Shown: positions 24,230 to 33,837, numbered from the stretch's first letter. The stretch: DNA of 64,000 nucleotides from Gemmiger formicilis (GCF_016900095.1 NZ_JACJJP010000001.1:124001-188000); one strand, 5' to 3'. The notes: generated from the letters alone by a model not told the origin. Translations and numbers: made by a program.

Positions 24230-26377
24230 ATGGCATTGGAATTTTCTTCCCGCAAAGAGACCTTCCCCAACTACCGCAAGTTTGAGACCACTTTTGCGGG
24301 ACGCCCGTTCGTGGTCGAAACCGGCAAGCTGTGCGGCCTGGCCAACGGCAGCGCCATGATCCGCTACGGCGAAACCTGCGTGCTGTGCAATGTCACCATG
24401 AGCGAAAAGCCCCGTGACGGCATCGACTTTTTCCCCCTGAGCGTGGAGTTTGAGGAGAAGCTGTACGCCGCCGGCCGCATCCCCGGCAGCTTCATGCGCC
24501 GTGAGGGCCGTCCCGGCGAGCACGCCATCCTGTCCAGCCGCGTGGTGGACCGCCCCATCCGTCCCCTGTTCCCCAAGGAGATGCGCAACGACGTCTGCGT
24601 GACCATGACCGTCATGAGCCTGGATCCCGACAACTCCGCCGAGATTGCCGGCATGAACGGTGCTTCCCTGGCCATCGCCATGTCCGACATTCCCTGGAAG
24701 GGCCCCATCGCCGGCGTAGCCGTGGGTCTGGTGGACGGCCAGATCGTGCTCAACCCCACCAAGGCCCAGCGTGAGGTCAGCGACCTGTCCCTGACCCTGG
24801 CCGCCAGCATGGACAAGATCGTCATGATCGAAGCCGGCGCCAACGAGGTGGACGAAGCCACCATGATGGAAGCCATCAAGACCGGCCATGCCGAAATCAA
24901 GAAGATGCTGACCTTCATCAACAGCATTGTGGCTGAAATCGGCAAGCCGAAGATCGAGTTCACCCCCGTGGAGCTGGACTACGACCTGCTGAAGGAGATC
25001 AGCGCCGCCCATCTGGACGAGTTCAAGGCCGCCATGGACACCGACGACAAGAACGTCCGCGACGCCGCCCTGCTGCCCATCATGGACAAGATTGCCGAGG
25101 AGCATCCCGATCTGGACACCTCCACCCTGGACCTGATCAGCTACAAGATGCAGAAGTACGTGGTGCGTCGCTGGCTGCTGGACGAAGGCAAGCGCGTGGA
25201 CGGCCGCGGCATCAACGAGATCCGTCCCCTGGCCGCCGAAGTGGGCATTCTGCCCCGTGTGCATGGTTCCGGCCTGTTCACCCGCGGCCAGACCCAGAGC
25301 CTGACCATCTGCACCCTGGGTTCCACCCGCGACGCCCAGACCATGGACGACCTGGGTGACACCCCCACCAAGCGCTACATCCATCACTACAACATGCCGC
25401 CGTACTCCACCGGTGAGGCCCGCGCTCCCCGCAGCCCCGGCCGCCGCGAGATCGGCCACGGCGCTCTGGCGGAACGCGCTCTGATCCCCGTTCTGCCCTC
25501 TATGGAGGAGTTCCCTTACACCATCCGCTGCGTGTCCGAGATTATGTCCTCCAACGGTTCCACCTCCCAGGCTTCCATCTGCGGTTCCACCCTGGCCCTG
25601 ATGGACGCCGGCGTGCCCATCAAGGCCCCTGTGGCCGGCATCTCCTGCGGCCTGATCACCGAGGGCGACCGCTGGATGACCATGCTGGACATTCAGGGCG
25701 TGGAAGACTTCCACGGCGACATGGACTTCAAGGTGGGCGGCACCCGCCGCGGCATCACCGCCATCCAGATGGACATCAAGATCGACGGTCTGACCTACGA
25801 AATCGTGGAAGAGGCTCTGGAGAAGTGCCGCAAGGGCCGTCTGTATATTCTGGACGAGATCATCAAGCCCTGCATTGCCGAACCCCGCAAGGAGCTGTCC
25901 AAGTACGCTCCCAAGATGTTCAGCATGCAGATTCCCGTGGACAAGATCAAGGACGTCATCGGCAAGGGCGGCAAGGTCATTCAGGAAATGTGCGCCAACT
26001 TCAACTGCAAGATCGACATTGAGGAGGACGGCCACGTCTTCATCTCCGCCGTGGATCTGGACGACGCCAAGCGCGCCATCTCCACCATCAAGACCATTGT
26101 GGAAGATCCCGAAGTGGGCGCTATCTACAAGGGCCGCGTGACCCGTCTGATGAATTTCGGCGCTTTCGTTGAGATCGCCCCGGGCAAGGAAGGTCTGGTC
26201 CACATCTCCAAGCTGGACGACCACCGCGTGGAACACGTGGAGGACGTTGTGGCCGTGGGTGATCCCATCTACGTCATGGTCACCGACATCGACCAGCAGG
26301 GCCGCATCAACCTGTCCCGCAAGGACGCCGTGGCTGCCATTGCCAAGAAGCGTGCCGAGCAGCAGAAGCAGCAGTAA
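24230..26377 (+). CDS. pnp: Polynucleotide phosphorylase
   Basis: Trimeric 3'-5' phosphorolytic exoribonuclease for mRNA decay. 715 residues, standard length. Order: RNase PH domain 1 (about 15-150), helical linker, RNase PH domain 2 with PYSTGEARAPRSPGRREIGHG (near 392) and the phosphate-binding SSNGSTSQAS (near 441), KH domain with IGKGGKVIQEM (near 580), and S1 domain with GRVTRLMNFGAFVEI (near 630). The ATG at 24230 has GAAGGAG upstream; the frame extends upstream through the rpsO terminator but without family similarity. Confidence 0.97.
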   Translation: MALEFSSRKETFPNYRKFETTFAGRPFVVETGKLCGLANGSAMIRYGETCVLCNVTMSEKPRDGIDFFPLSVEFEEKLYAAGRIPGSFMRREGRPGEHAILSSRVVDRPIRPLFPKEMRNDVCVTMTVMSLDPDNSAEIAGMNGASLAIAMSDIPWKGPIAGVAVGLVDGQIVLNPTKAQREVSDLSLTLAASMDKIVMIEAGANEVDEATMMEAIKTGHAEIKKMLTFINSIVAEIGKPKIEFTPVELDYDLLKEISAAHLDEFKAAMDTDDKNVRDAALLPIMDKIAEEHPDLDTSTLDLISYKMQKYVVRRWLLDEGKRVDGRGINEIRPLAAEVGILPRVHGSGLFTRGQTQSLTICTLGSTRDAQTMDDLGDTPTKRYIHHYNMPPYSTGEARAPRSPGRREIGHGALAERALIPVLPSMEEFPYTIRCVSEIMSSNGSTSQASICGSTLALMDAGVPIKAPVAGISCGLITEGDRWMTMLDIQGVEDFHGDMDFKVGGTRRGITAIQMDIKIDGLTYEIVEEALEKCRKGRLYILDEIIKPCIAEPRKELSKYAPKMFSMQIPVDKIKDVIGKGGKVIQEMCANFNCKIDIEEDGHVFISAVDLDDAKRAISTIKTIVEDPEVGAIYKGRVTRLMNFGAFVEIAPGKEGLVHISKLDDHRVEHVEDVVAVGDPIYVMVTDIDQQGRINLSRKDAVAAIAKKRAEQQKQQ

Positions 26378-26404
26378 TTTTGCTGTAAACCCCTTCTGAC
26401 AAAA

Positions 26405-26454
26405 CAAAACGCACCCCCGTACAGCGATGTGCTGCGCGGGAGTGCGTTTTTCTA
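26405..26454. terminator. Bidirectional terminator between pnp and the NlpC/P60 gene
   Basis: Hairpin with outer arms AACGCAC / GTGCGTT and an inner CCCGT/GCGGG stem, with A-rich sequence on the left and TTTTT on the right; serves both converging genes. Confidence 0.8.
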
Positions 26455-26482
26455 TGTTTGCAGGTCAGGAAAAGTCGTGATT

Positions 26483-27322
26483 TCAGAAATAGCTGCCCAC
26501 AGCGGTGATCTGTCCGGGCAGATCGGCCCGGTAGTTGGGGGCTTCGGGATACAGGCTGTTGATGGTCACCCCGTTGTCCCCTGCCCGACCGGTGGAGTGG
26601 ATGTACTCACCGCCGCCCAGATACATGGCCACATGTCCCGGGAAATAGAGCAGGTCCCCTGCCCGGATTTCGGAAAGGGGAATCTCGTGGATGGGATATC
26701 CTTCCTTGATCTGGGCGTCCCGCCAGATGACGATGCCGCACAGCAGATACGCCATGCTGCAAAGGCCCGAGCAATCAATGCCCATGGGCGTCTTGCCGCC
26801 CCAGCGGTACTGGGTGCCCGCATACAAGCGGGCAGCAGCGGTCAGGGCCTTGCGCAGTTCCCGATGGGTCTGGGCACAGGGCGTCTGCCACAGGGTGTCC
26901 AGAGCGCTGGCGCAGACATATCCCTGGCGGCTGTCGGGCAGCTGGACCTTCTGCCAGCCGTCCTCGGGTTTCCCGCAGACGGCCAGCCGGCCGCCCCGGG
27001 GCACGCCGGTCATCACATAGGCACCCTGGACCTTGGGTTGGGACAGCACATCCACAAAGTTCTTGTGCAGCACAATCTTCTGGGGCAGTTCCATAAACGC
27101 CCGGGCGGCATCCCCCTGTACCAGGGCTTCCGCCTCCACCCGGCCGGTATAACCGTAAAAGGTTTTGACGGGCAGGCGGCCCAGGGCGTCCGCATCCCCG
27201 GTGATCTCCACCGGCATGCCCAGCAGGGCTTCGTCGGTGACACAGGCTTCCTGGGGGGTGGCGGCGCAGGTGTCCGCCTCCTCATACAGAGGGCAGATAG
27301 AACGATTGATAATGGCTTGCAT
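26483..27322 (-). CDS. NlpC/P60 family peptidoglycan endopeptidase with SH3-like domains
   Basis: 279 residues. The C-terminal half (about 150-279) is an NlpC/P60 cysteine peptidase: catalytic Cys in GIDCSGLCSMAY, His in GHVAMYLGGGEY, third polar residue in YIHSTGRAG. The N-terminal half resembles two SH3b-like modules as in YkfC-type gamma-D-glutamyl-diamino acid endopeptidases. No signal peptide is seen, so like YkfC it probably acts in the cytosol on imported muropeptides. It is the last gene of the opp operon, 23 bases after oppF, supporting a role in recycling peptides taken up by that transporter. Confidence 0.85.
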   Translation of the reverse strand: MQAIINRSICPLYEEADTCAATPQEACVTDEALLGMPVEITGDADALGRLPVKTFYGYTGRVEAEALVQGDAARAFMELPQKIVLHKNFVDVLSQPKVQGAYVMTGVPRGGRLAVCGKPEDGWQKVQLPDSRQGYVCASALDTLWQTPCAQTHRELRKALTAAARLYAGTQYRWGGKTPMGIDCSGLCSMAYLLCGIVIWRDAQIKEGYPIHEIPLSEIRAGDLLYFPGHVAMYLGGGEYIHSTGRAGDNGVTINSLYPEAPNYRADLPGQITAVGSYF

Positions 27323-27345
27323 GGCACACTCCTTGTCTGCGAGCT

Positions 27346-28290
27346 TCAGTCGGCCTTGGCCAGGGTTTCCCGGTAGCCGTCCAGTTCCTTTTGGTTGCCC
27401 AGCACGAAATGGCCGGGTTCAATCTCACACCAAACCGGCTTGTCCTGGGTATAGTCATGACAAGCCGGGTCATATACCAACAGTTTCTTGCTGCGCTCCG
27501 CAATAGGGTCCGGCTGGGGAATGGCCGACAACAGGGCCCGGGTGTACGGGTGCAGCGGATGGGCAAAGAGCTGTTCGCTCTCGGCCAGCTCCACAATATC
27601 CCCCTTGTGGATGACGGCGATGCGATCGCAGATAAACCGCACCACCGAAAGATCGTGGGCGATGAACAGATAGGTCAGCCCCCGCTCCTTCTGCAAAGCG
27701 GACAGCAGGTTCAGCACCTGGGCACGGATGGACACGTCCAGAGCGGAGATGGGCTCGTCGGCCACAATGAACCGGGGTTCCATGATCAGCGCCCGGGCAA
27801 TGCCGATGCGCTGGCGCTGACCGCCGGAGAATTCGTGAGGAAAGCGGGAGGCAAACTCCGGCAGCAGTCCCACATCCGAAAGAGCTTTGGCCACCTTTTC
27901 CCGGCGCTGGTCCTCGGTGAGGTGATGGCCGGGAGCGTACAGACCTTCAGCCACGATATAGCCCACCTTGGCGCGCTCGTTCAGCGAGCTCATGGGGTCC
28001 TGGAAGATCATCTGGATATCCCGGGTGACCTGGCGGTCCTCCTGGGGCGTCAGTTTGCCGGAAATCCGGTGCCCGTCAAAGCGGATTTCCCCCGCCGCCA
28101 CCGGATTGGCCCGGATGATAGCCCGGCCGATGGTGGTTTTGCCGGAACCGGATTCCCCCACCAGGCCGAAGGTTTCGCCCTGATAAATATCAAAGGAAAC
28201 ATCCTTTACCGCCACAAAAGGGCGGCGCTTTTTGCCGAACTGCACCCGCACGTGGTCCAGTTCCAGCAGTTTTTTCCGTGTATCAGCCAT
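27346..28290 (-). CDS. oppF: Oligopeptide ABC transporter ATP-binding protein OppF
   Basis: 314 residues. Walker [10 protein letters not shown] near residue 47, signature [15 protein letters not shown] near 154, Walker [14 protein letters not shown] near 174. The C-terminal oligopeptide-family extension ([14 protein letters not shown]) near 247 carries one cysteine in [11 protein letters not shown] and one in VWCEIEPGH, a pattern that binds an iron-sulfur cluster in some Opp/Dpp ATPases. Overlaps oppD by 8 bases. Confidence 0.92.
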   Translation of the reverse strand: MADTRKKLLELDHVRVQFGKKRRPFVAVKDVSFDIYQGETFGLVGESGSGKTTIGRAIIRANPVAAGEIRFDGHRISGKLTPQEDRQVTRDIQMIFQDPMSSLNERAKVGYIVAEGLYAPGHHLTEDQRREKVAKALSDVGLLPEFASRFPHEFSGGQRQRIGIARALIMEPRFIVADEPISALDVSIRAQVLNLLSALQKERGLTYLFIAHDLSVVRFICDRIAVIHKGDIVELAESEQLFAHPLHPYTRALLSAIPQPDPIAERSKKLLVYDPACHDYTQDKPVWCEIEPGHFVLGNQKELDGYRETLAKAD

Positions 28291-29356
28291 TGGCGGTCCC
28301 CTCCCCGGTCAGTTTCAATGCGCGGCCCTTTTCCCGCAGGACCCGGATGTGCTCCGGCGGGTCCACCTTGGGTGCCCGGGGGTCCAACAGCCAGGTGCGG
28401 GCCGAGTGGGTGGGGCTGACCGCAAACATGGGCGGGCGCTTGACGAAGTCGATCTTGAGCGCCCGGGGATTGCGAGGGGCAAAGGCATCGCCATGCACCT
28501 CGTGGAAGAGGTTGGGCGGAGTGCCCTCGATGGAATAGAGGGGTTCGCCCTTCACTCCCAGCTGGGGCAGGCTGGAAAGAAGCGCCCAGGTATAGGGGTG
28601 ACGGGGATCATAGAAGACCTCGGCGCAGCTGCCCACCTCCACGATGTCGCCGGCGTACATGACGGCGATACGGTCGGCCACGTTGGCCACCACGCCCAGG
28701 TCGTGGGTGATGTAGATGGTGGTCAGGTCGTATTTCTTCTGCATCTGCTTGATCAGTCCCAGAATCTGGGCCTGGATGGTCACGTCCAGAGCCGTAGTAG
28801 GCTCGTCACAGATGAGGATTTTGGGGCGGCAGGCCATGGCGATGGCAATGACCACCCGCTGGCGCATACCACCGGAAAATTCATGGGGATACTGCTTGGC
28901 CCGGCGCTGGGGGTCGGGGATGCCCACCTCGGCCAGCAGCTCATTCACGGCGGCGTCCGCAGCGGCGCCACGCAGATTCTGGTGCAGTTCCAGAGCTTCC
29001 TTGATCTGCCAGCCGATGGTCTTCAGCGGATTCAGGCTGGTCATGGGGTCCTGCAGCACCATGGCGATCTCCCGGCCGCGGATGGTCTGCCACTGTTTGT
29101 CGTCGGTAAAGGTTGCCAGATCCTGGCCGTTATACAGGATATGACCGCTCTCAATATACCCGTTCTGGTCGTTCAGGCCCATGAGGGTCTTGACCAGAAC
29201 GCTCTTGCCGGAACCGGACTCGCCCACGATGGCCAGGCTTTCGCCCTTGTACACATCCAGCGAGATGCCCCGGATGGCGTGCAGCACCTGTCCCCGCAGG
29301 GTGAATTTGAAATTCAGGTCCTGAATGGAGAGGAGGGCCGAATCATTTTTCTGCAT
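28283..29356 (-). CDS. oppD: Oligopeptide ABC transporter ATP-binding protein OppD
   Basis: 357 residues. Walker [10 protein letters not shown] near residue 44, signature [15 protein letters not shown] near 161, Walker [15 protein letters not shown] near 181, and the family C-terminal [15 protein letters not shown] near 259. The ATG at 29356 has AAGGAGG upstream. Energises the OppBC channel together with OppF. Confidence 0.93.
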   Translation of the reverse strand: MQKNDSALLSIQDLNFKFTLRGQVLHAIRGISLDVYKGESLAIVGESGSGKSVLVKTLMGLNDQNGYIESGHILYNGQDLATFTDDKQWQTIRGREIAMVLQDPMTSLNPLKTIGWQIKEALELHQNLRGAAADAAVNELLAEVGIPDPQRRAKQYPHEFSGGMRQRVVIAIAMACRPKILICDEPTTALDVTIQAQILGLIKQMQKKYDLTTIYITHDLGVVANVADRIAVMYAGDIVEVGSCAEVFYDPRHPYTWALLSSLPQLGVKGEPLYSIEGTPPNLFHEVHGDAFAPRNPRALKIDFVKRPPMFAVSPTHSARTWLLDPRAPKVDPPEHIRVLREKGRALKLTGEGTANG

Positions 29357-29369
29357 GAGCGTCTCCTCC

Positions 29370-30398
29370 TTACACATGGTTTTTGGGGTCGGCGGCGTCG
29401 GCAAAGGCGTTGCCCACCACATACAGGCTGATGGTGATGATGGCCAGCACCGCCGTGGGGAACAGCAGCTGATACCGCAAACTGGCCTGGCTCATCAGCA
29501 GGCGGCCGGCCTGGACCAGGTTGCCCAGGGAGGGGATGTCGGTGGGCAGGCCGATACCGATGTAGGTGACAAAGACCTCGTTGCCGATGGCCGAGGGAAT
29601 GGCCAGGGACATGCGCAAGGCAATGACCGACACCAGGTAAGGCAGCAGGTTTTTGGTGACGATGCGGCCGGTGGTGGTGCCCAGGCAGCGGGAGGCCAGG
29701 TTGTAATCCCGGTCACGGATGATGACGATCTGGTTGCGGATGAACCGGGCCATGTCCAGCCAGCCGGTGAGGCACAGCGCAAAGATGATGGTGCCCACGC
29801 CGGGGTTCATGATGTAGGAGACCAGAATCAGCACCAGGGTCTGGGGTATGTTGTCAAAGATGTTGTAGAGTTCCGTAAAGAAGGTATCCAGTTTGCGCAC
29901 ATAGCCCCACAACACACCGATGAGGGTGCCGAAGAGCGCTTCGAAACAGGCCACGGCCAGACCAATGCCCAGAGACGTGCGGGTACCGGCCCAGGTACGG
30001 GCCCACAGGTCCTGCCCGATGGAGTTGGTGCCGAACCAGAATTCCGAGTCCGGGGCGCGGTTGATGATCTGCACGCCGGTGGCGGGGTCGTTGTTGATGG
30101 TCTTGGGGTCGTGCTGGTTGGGCAGCAGCGGCTGGATGAAGGTAAACAGAAGCACCACCGCAATGACGCAGAGGAAGAACACCGCCACCTTGTTCTTGAA
30201 GAAGGCGCGCAGGGTGGCTCCCCAGTAGGAGTAATTGGAGTAGCCGCCGCGCTCGGCGCGGGAATGATCGAAATCGGCGAGGGTAAACAGCTCATCTTCC
30301 GGCAGGTCTGCGTAGGCGACGGTGGGATCGGCCTGCTTTTGCAGGTCCTTGTTCAGCGCCGTTTCCAGCTGCTCGGCTTTCATTCTGCGGAATGTCAT
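29370..30398 (-). CDS. oppC: Oligopeptide ABC transporter permease OppC
   Basis: 342 residues with a cytosolic N terminus of about 65 residues, longer than usual for OppC, then six membrane segments. The extracytoplasmic FWFGTNSIGQDLWARTWAG stretch and the EAA-loop NLLPYLVSVIALRM place it in the OppC branch. Its ATG overlaps the oppB stop by one base. Confidence 0.92.
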   Translation of the reverse strand: MTFRRMKAEQLETALNKDLQKQADPTVAYADLPEDELFTLADFDHSRAERGGYSNYSYWGATLRAFFKNKVAVFFLCVIAVVLLFTFIQPLLPNQHDPKTINNDPATGVQIINRAPDSEFWFGTNSIGQDLWARTWAGTRTSLGIGLAVACFEALFGTLIGVLWGYVRKLDTFFTELYNIFDNIPQTLVLILVSYIMNPGVGTIIFALCLTGWLDMARFIRNQIVIIRDRDYNLASRCLGTTTGRIVTKNLLPYLVSVIALRMSLAIPSAIGNEVFVTYIGIGLPTDIPSLGNLVQAGRLLMSQASLRYQLLFPTAVLAIITISLYVVGNAFADAADPKNHV

Positions 30399-31348
30399 CA
30401 GCGTGCTCCCTCCTTTCCGGTGAAACTGATCCGCGGGTCAACCAGGGCCATAAGAATATCACCGAAGAGCAGACCCAATACCGACACGGCGGCGTAAATC
30501 AGAACCAGCGCCTGGACCATGGTGTTGTCCTGCAGTTTGATGACCTGCACCAGCAGACCACCCATGCCCGGGATGGAGTACAGGCTTTCCACATACAAAG
30601 ACCCCATGAGGGTGAACAGGATGGAGTTGGGTATGTACTGCACCAGCGGCACCACCGCGTTGCGGAACACATGGTTGCGGCTGATCCGGGCCGCCGGCAC
30701 GCCCTTGGCCCGGGCCAGGCGGATATAGTCCTTGTTGGCCTCGTCCACCATGTAGCGGCGCAGCCACATGGCGTAGTAGGCAATGTTGCCGATGGAAAGG
30801 GAGAAGATGGGCAGAATCCAGGTTTCCAGACTGCGCATGTTGAACAGCATGGAAACGCCCAGCAGTTCGCTGCCGTACAATTGGATCAGCAGGTGGTACA
30901 CGGCGGAAGGGACGGCCTGCACAATGACGATGAGCACGGTGCCCAGCTTATCCCACACCTTCAGACGGGTGCGGGTGGACCGGGCCATGAGGATGCCCAG
31001 CGGCATACCGATCACCAGCGATACCACAAAGCTGATCAGGCCGATCTCGATGGAGATGGGGGCTTTCTGGGCAATGATCTTGGCGATGGAATAGCCTTCC
31101 CGGTATTTGTTGGAGACCCCCAGGTCCCCGTGCAGGATCTGGACAAAGTAGTTCAGCACCTGCTTGGGCAGCGGTTGGGTCAAGCCCAGCTGCTGCAGAC
31201 CGGCTTTGATCTGCGCGTCGCTGAGTTTGTCAAAATTGTTGAAGTAGCCCTCAATCGGCATCTGACGCAGCAGCACAAACACGATGACAATGACAATACA
31301 CAAGGTCACCAGCGCGTGCAGCACACGTTTGAGCATGTACTTGGCCAA
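30398..31348 (-). CDS. oppB: Oligopeptide ABC transporter permease OppB
   Basis: 316 residues, six membrane segments, EAA-loop ARAKGVPAARISRNHVFRNA near residue 205 and SIPGMGGLLVQVI near 255. Start choice: the TTG at 31348 gives MAKYMLKRVLHALVTL, a typical OppB N terminus, with GGGAAGG 5 bases upstream; the ATG four codons later (31336) is too far from that site. It follows oppA across two large hairpins. Confidence 0.88.
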   Translation of the reverse strand: MAKYMLKRVLHALVTLCIVIVIVFVLLRQMPIEGYFNNFDKLSDAQIKAGLQQLGLTQPLPKQVLNYFVQILHGDLGVSNKYREGYSIAKIIAQKAPISIEIGLISFVVSLVIGMPLGILMARSTRTRLKVWDKLGTVLIVIVQAVPSAVYHLLIQLYGSELLGVSMLFNMRSLETWILPIFSLSIGNIAYYAMWLRRYMVDEANKDYIRLARAKGVPAARISRNHVFRNAVVPLVQYIPNSILFTLMGSLYVESLYSIPGMGGLLVQVIKLQDNTMVQALVLIYAAVSVLGLLFGDILMALVDPRISFTGKEGAR

Positions 31349-31404
31349 TGGGTCCTTCCCCTTTCCCTTTTTGATATCCTTATAACCCGGCTTTTTACGG
31401 CCTT

Positions 31405-31440
31405 GCGGCGGGGTCCGTGGCTGGACACGGGCCCCGCCGC
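31405..31440 (-). repeat. Intercistronic hairpin 2 between oppA and oppB
   Basis: Arms GCGGCGGGG and CCCCGCCGC plus inner CCGTG/CACGG, no T run in either direction. It likely stabilises the 3' end of the oppA message. Confidence 0.7.
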
Positions 31441-31497
31441 AAAACCGCACACGCCGCGCCGGCACAAAACGTGCCGGCGCGGCGGATATGGCGGTTT
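31441..31497 (-). terminator. Intercistronic hairpin 1 after oppA, possible weak terminator
   Basis: A perfect 14-bp GC stem (31452-31465 with 31471-31484, loop AAAAC on the plus strand) is extended by an outer AAAACCGC/GCGGTTTT stem. On the minus strand it ends in GCGGTTTTGC, so it could reduce read-through into oppB while protecting the oppA message, giving more binding protein than channel. Confidence 0.65.
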
Positions 31498-31509
31498 TGA
31501 AACTATGGT

Positions 31510-33462
31510 TTATTCTTCCGTGGAGGCAATGGCCTGGGCACGGGCTTCTTCCCACTCTTTGTAAGCGGTCTCGAATTCTTCCATGCTCACGGAAGTATCA
31601 GACAGATGCTGGTACTTGTAGCGCTGCAGGGCCACGCCATAAGGCGCGTACTCCCCTTCCATGGGGTTCAGGTCACTGATGATGTACCCATCACCGGCGG
31701 AAACGCTGAAGGGAATGGCAATGGCATGTTCGATGATCATGGCCTCGGCCTCGGCAAAGGCGGTGTAGCGGGCGGCATCGTCATCGTAGATGGCTTTCGC
31801 CTCGTCCACCTTGGCGCTGTACTCTGCAAACAGAGCCTGGGTCTCGGGGTCTTCGCTCAGATCCCAGAAGCCGTAGCTGTTGTCGGCCACGAAAGGCTCG
31901 GTCCAGGTCTGCGGGTCGGCGTAGTCGGCGCCCCAGTTGCACTTCATCAGGGCGTAGTCGCCGCCGCGGCGCACCGCAGACAGGAAACCGGTTTCGGGAC
32001 CGGCCTGCACAATGATGTCGATGAAGTCGGAGCCCAGCAGGCCTTCGATCTGCTGTTCCACGACCTGGCATTCCTTGTCCCAGTTGGTGGTGCTGGGGTT
32101 GTAGGGCATGAGCACCTTGACGGGGAAGGTGGCCCCCTCGGCGGTCAGCTCTGCCTTGGCGGCATCCCGGTATTCGATGGCCTTGGCCTCATCGAAGCTG
32201 TCTCCCTGGGTATAGGACAGCAGCGCGTCATACTGGGTATAATCCTTGCCGCCGCCCACGGCGAAGTTGGCCGGGGTGATGGTGTTGTTCAGCAGGTCGG
32301 AGGGATTGTAGGGCTCGCTGACGGTCAGGGCCTTGACGCGGTCCAGAGCCGCCATGATGGCTTTGCGGAAGTTTTCGTTGTTGACGGCCAGCTTCCAGTT
32401 TTCCGGTTCATACTGTTCGTCGAACTGCGGGTCGAAGTTGAAGCTGTAGAAATAGCTGAAGGAGACGTCCGGACGGGAACCGTGAACCAGGTTGGCGGTG
32501 CTTTCATCCGCCAGCATGGCGTCCAGCAGGTCGGAAGGCACGGCCGCGTAATCGACCTCATCCGACTGATACATGGAAACGCTGACGTTGGTGGCTTCGG
32601 CGTTGTAGGTCTGGCGGATCTCGTCGATGAAGACGTTGTCCTTATCCCAGTAAGACTGGTTCTTGGTCAGCACGCGCTCCTGCTGGGGCAGGTAGCTGGA
32701 CAGGATGTAGGCGCCGTTGTACAGCAGGTTTTCGTTGTCCAGGCCAAACTGGTCGCCGCACTCCTCCAGGAAGGGGCCGTACACCGGCATGTAGGAGGTG
32801 TAGGACAGCACGCTGAGGAAGAAGGGGCAGGGCTGGTCCAGGGTATACACCAAGGTGTAGTCATCCACGGCCTTGACGCCGATGCTGTCGGCATCCACCG
32901 GGTCCACAACCTCGATGGGATCGCCGGCATCATCCACGGCGTTCTCGCCGGTGGCCAGGCCCAGGGTTTCCAGGGTCAGCAGATAGGCGGTGTAATCGTA
33001 GTAGGCCTGGGCGTTTTTCACCACAGCGCCGGTGGAGTACATATACTGGTTGTCGGCGGCATTGCGGGCATCGTTGACATACTGTGCGGTGGATACCCAG
33101 TCATTGGCGGTCACATCGGCCACCTCGTTGCCGTCCTTGTCCACCCACTTGACGCCCTGGCGGATGTGGAAGGTCCACTCGGTCATGTCGTCGTTGCTCT
33201 CCCAGCTTTCGGCCAGGGACGGGATGATGTTGCCGTAGGAGTCGTACTCCACCAGGCAGTCCACCACGTTGGCGCCGATGGCGTATTCATTGGTCAGGCT
33301 GGTGGTCAGGTAGTTCAGTGTGGTCACTTCGCTGGAGTACAGCGTCCGGTAAACGGTCGCCCCCTCGGCGGTGGTGCTTTCACTGCCGGCGCCGCAGGCC
33401 GCCAGCGATACACACATGGCACCGGAAAGCGCCAGGCTGATCAGCTTTTTCGTCGTGTTCAT
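31510..33462 (-). CDS. oppA: Oligopeptide-binding lipoprotein OppA-like
   Basis: Family 5 solute-binding protein, 650 residues, long for OppA. Lipobox LAAC with the lipidated cysteine at 23. Typical order: TLNYLTTSLTNEYAIG near residue 47, PSLAESWESNDDMTEWTFHIRQG motif near 80, C-terminal NWGADYADPQTWTEPF near 510. An insertion of about 70 residues around 145-200 (AYYDYTAYLLTLETLGLA) accounts for the extra length. It captures peptides at the cell surface for the OppBCDF channel. First gene of the operon and behind an attenuator-like leader. Confidence 0.92.
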   Translation of the reverse strand: MNTTKKLISLALSGAMCVSLAACGAGSESTTAEGATVYRTLYSSEVTTLNYLTTSLTNEYAIGANVVDCLVEYDSYGNIIPSLAESWESNDDMTEWTFHIRQGVKWVDKDGNEVADVTANDWVSTAQYVNDARNAADNQYMYSTGAVVKNAQAYYDYTAYLLTLETLGLATGENAVDDAGDPIEVVDPVDADSIGVKAVDDYTLVYTLDQPCPFFLSVLSYTSYMPVYGPFLEECGDQFGLDNENLLYNGAYILSSYLPQQERVLTKNQSYWDKDNVFIDEIRQTYNAEATNVSVSMYQSDEVDYAAVPSDLLDAMLADESTANLVHGSRPDVSFSYFYSFNFDPQFDEQYEPENWKLAVNNENFRKAIMAALDRVKALTVSEPYNPSDLLNNTITPANFAVGGGKDYTQYDALLSYTQGDSFDEAKAIEYRDAAKAELTAEGATFPVKVLMPYNPSTTNWDKECQVVEQQIEGLLGSDFIDIIVQAGPETGFLSAVRRGGDYALMKCNWGADYADPQTWTEPFVADNSYGFWDLSEDPETQALFAEYSAKVDEAKAIYDDDAARYTAFAEAEAMIIEHAIAIPFSVSAGDGYIISDLNPMEGEYAPYGVALQRYKYQHLSDTSVSMEEFETAYKEWEEARAQAIASTEE

Positions 33463-33654
33463 TTGGACTCACTCACTTTCCTTCTCTCGGTCCCGAAGGG
33501 CCGTAATAACCGGCGCACAGGGTTTTGTGCCTGATTTTCCCCAAAAAAGACAAAAAGCAAACAAGCCCACACCCATGTGGACACTGTTTGCCCTTGAAAA
33601 AAGCCTCGGGCCCGTCGACCCTCGGCGCGTCTTTGCGGAAAATTGATTGGTCCC
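33463..33654 (-). promoter_or_regulatory. oppA leader with two terminator-like hairpins
   Basis: A leader of about 185 bases. Hairpin A (33603-33626) has GCC-GA-GGG / CCC-GA-GGC arms, so two tandem G-A mismatches sit in the stem, and is followed at once by six T (33597-33602). Hairpin B (33557-33591) has GCAAACA/TGTTTGC and CCACA/TGTGG stems followed by TTTTTGTCTTTTTT (33544-33556). Both read as intrinsic terminators on the minus strand. About 80 further bases with small hairpins lead to oppA. No known riboswitch or T-box consensus was recognised. Confidence 0.65.
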
Positions 33655-33683
33655 AGTATACCAAAAAGGTAGCCGAATGTCAA
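33655..33683 (-). promoter_or_regulatory. Promoter upstream of oppA
   Basis: Minus-strand TTGACA, 17-bp spacer, TATACT, one of the strongest promoters in the window. Confidence 0.85.
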
Positions 33684-33782
33684 CCTTCCGTCCCGCTTGC
33701 CGCCGTATATTTTGCATAAAAATACACAGCATTTCCGGTTCTGTACATCCCCTTCCCCTGGGCCTTTTCTGCCGTCTGCAGA

Positions 33783-33830
33783 CAAATGCCCGGAAACCGG
33801 ACGGCAGGACGCCGCCGGGCTTCCGGGCAT
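33783..33830 (-). terminator. Terminator after the TlpA-like gene
   Basis: Perfect 10-bp outer stem ATGCCCGGAA/TTCCGGGCAT with an inner CCGG-rich stem, followed on the minus strand by a short TTTGTCT. Confidence 0.65.
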
Positions 33831-33837
33831 CTTTATG

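Noticed and set aside
24176-26407. A 743-codon open frame on the minus strand opposite pnp
   Set aside because: Antisense shadow; extreme Gly/His/Asp/Val composition.
33463-33830. Short frames in the oppA leader (for example 33473-33664 minus)
   Set aside because: They run through both leader hairpins, lack ribosome binding sites, and their composition is unlike neighbouring proteins.
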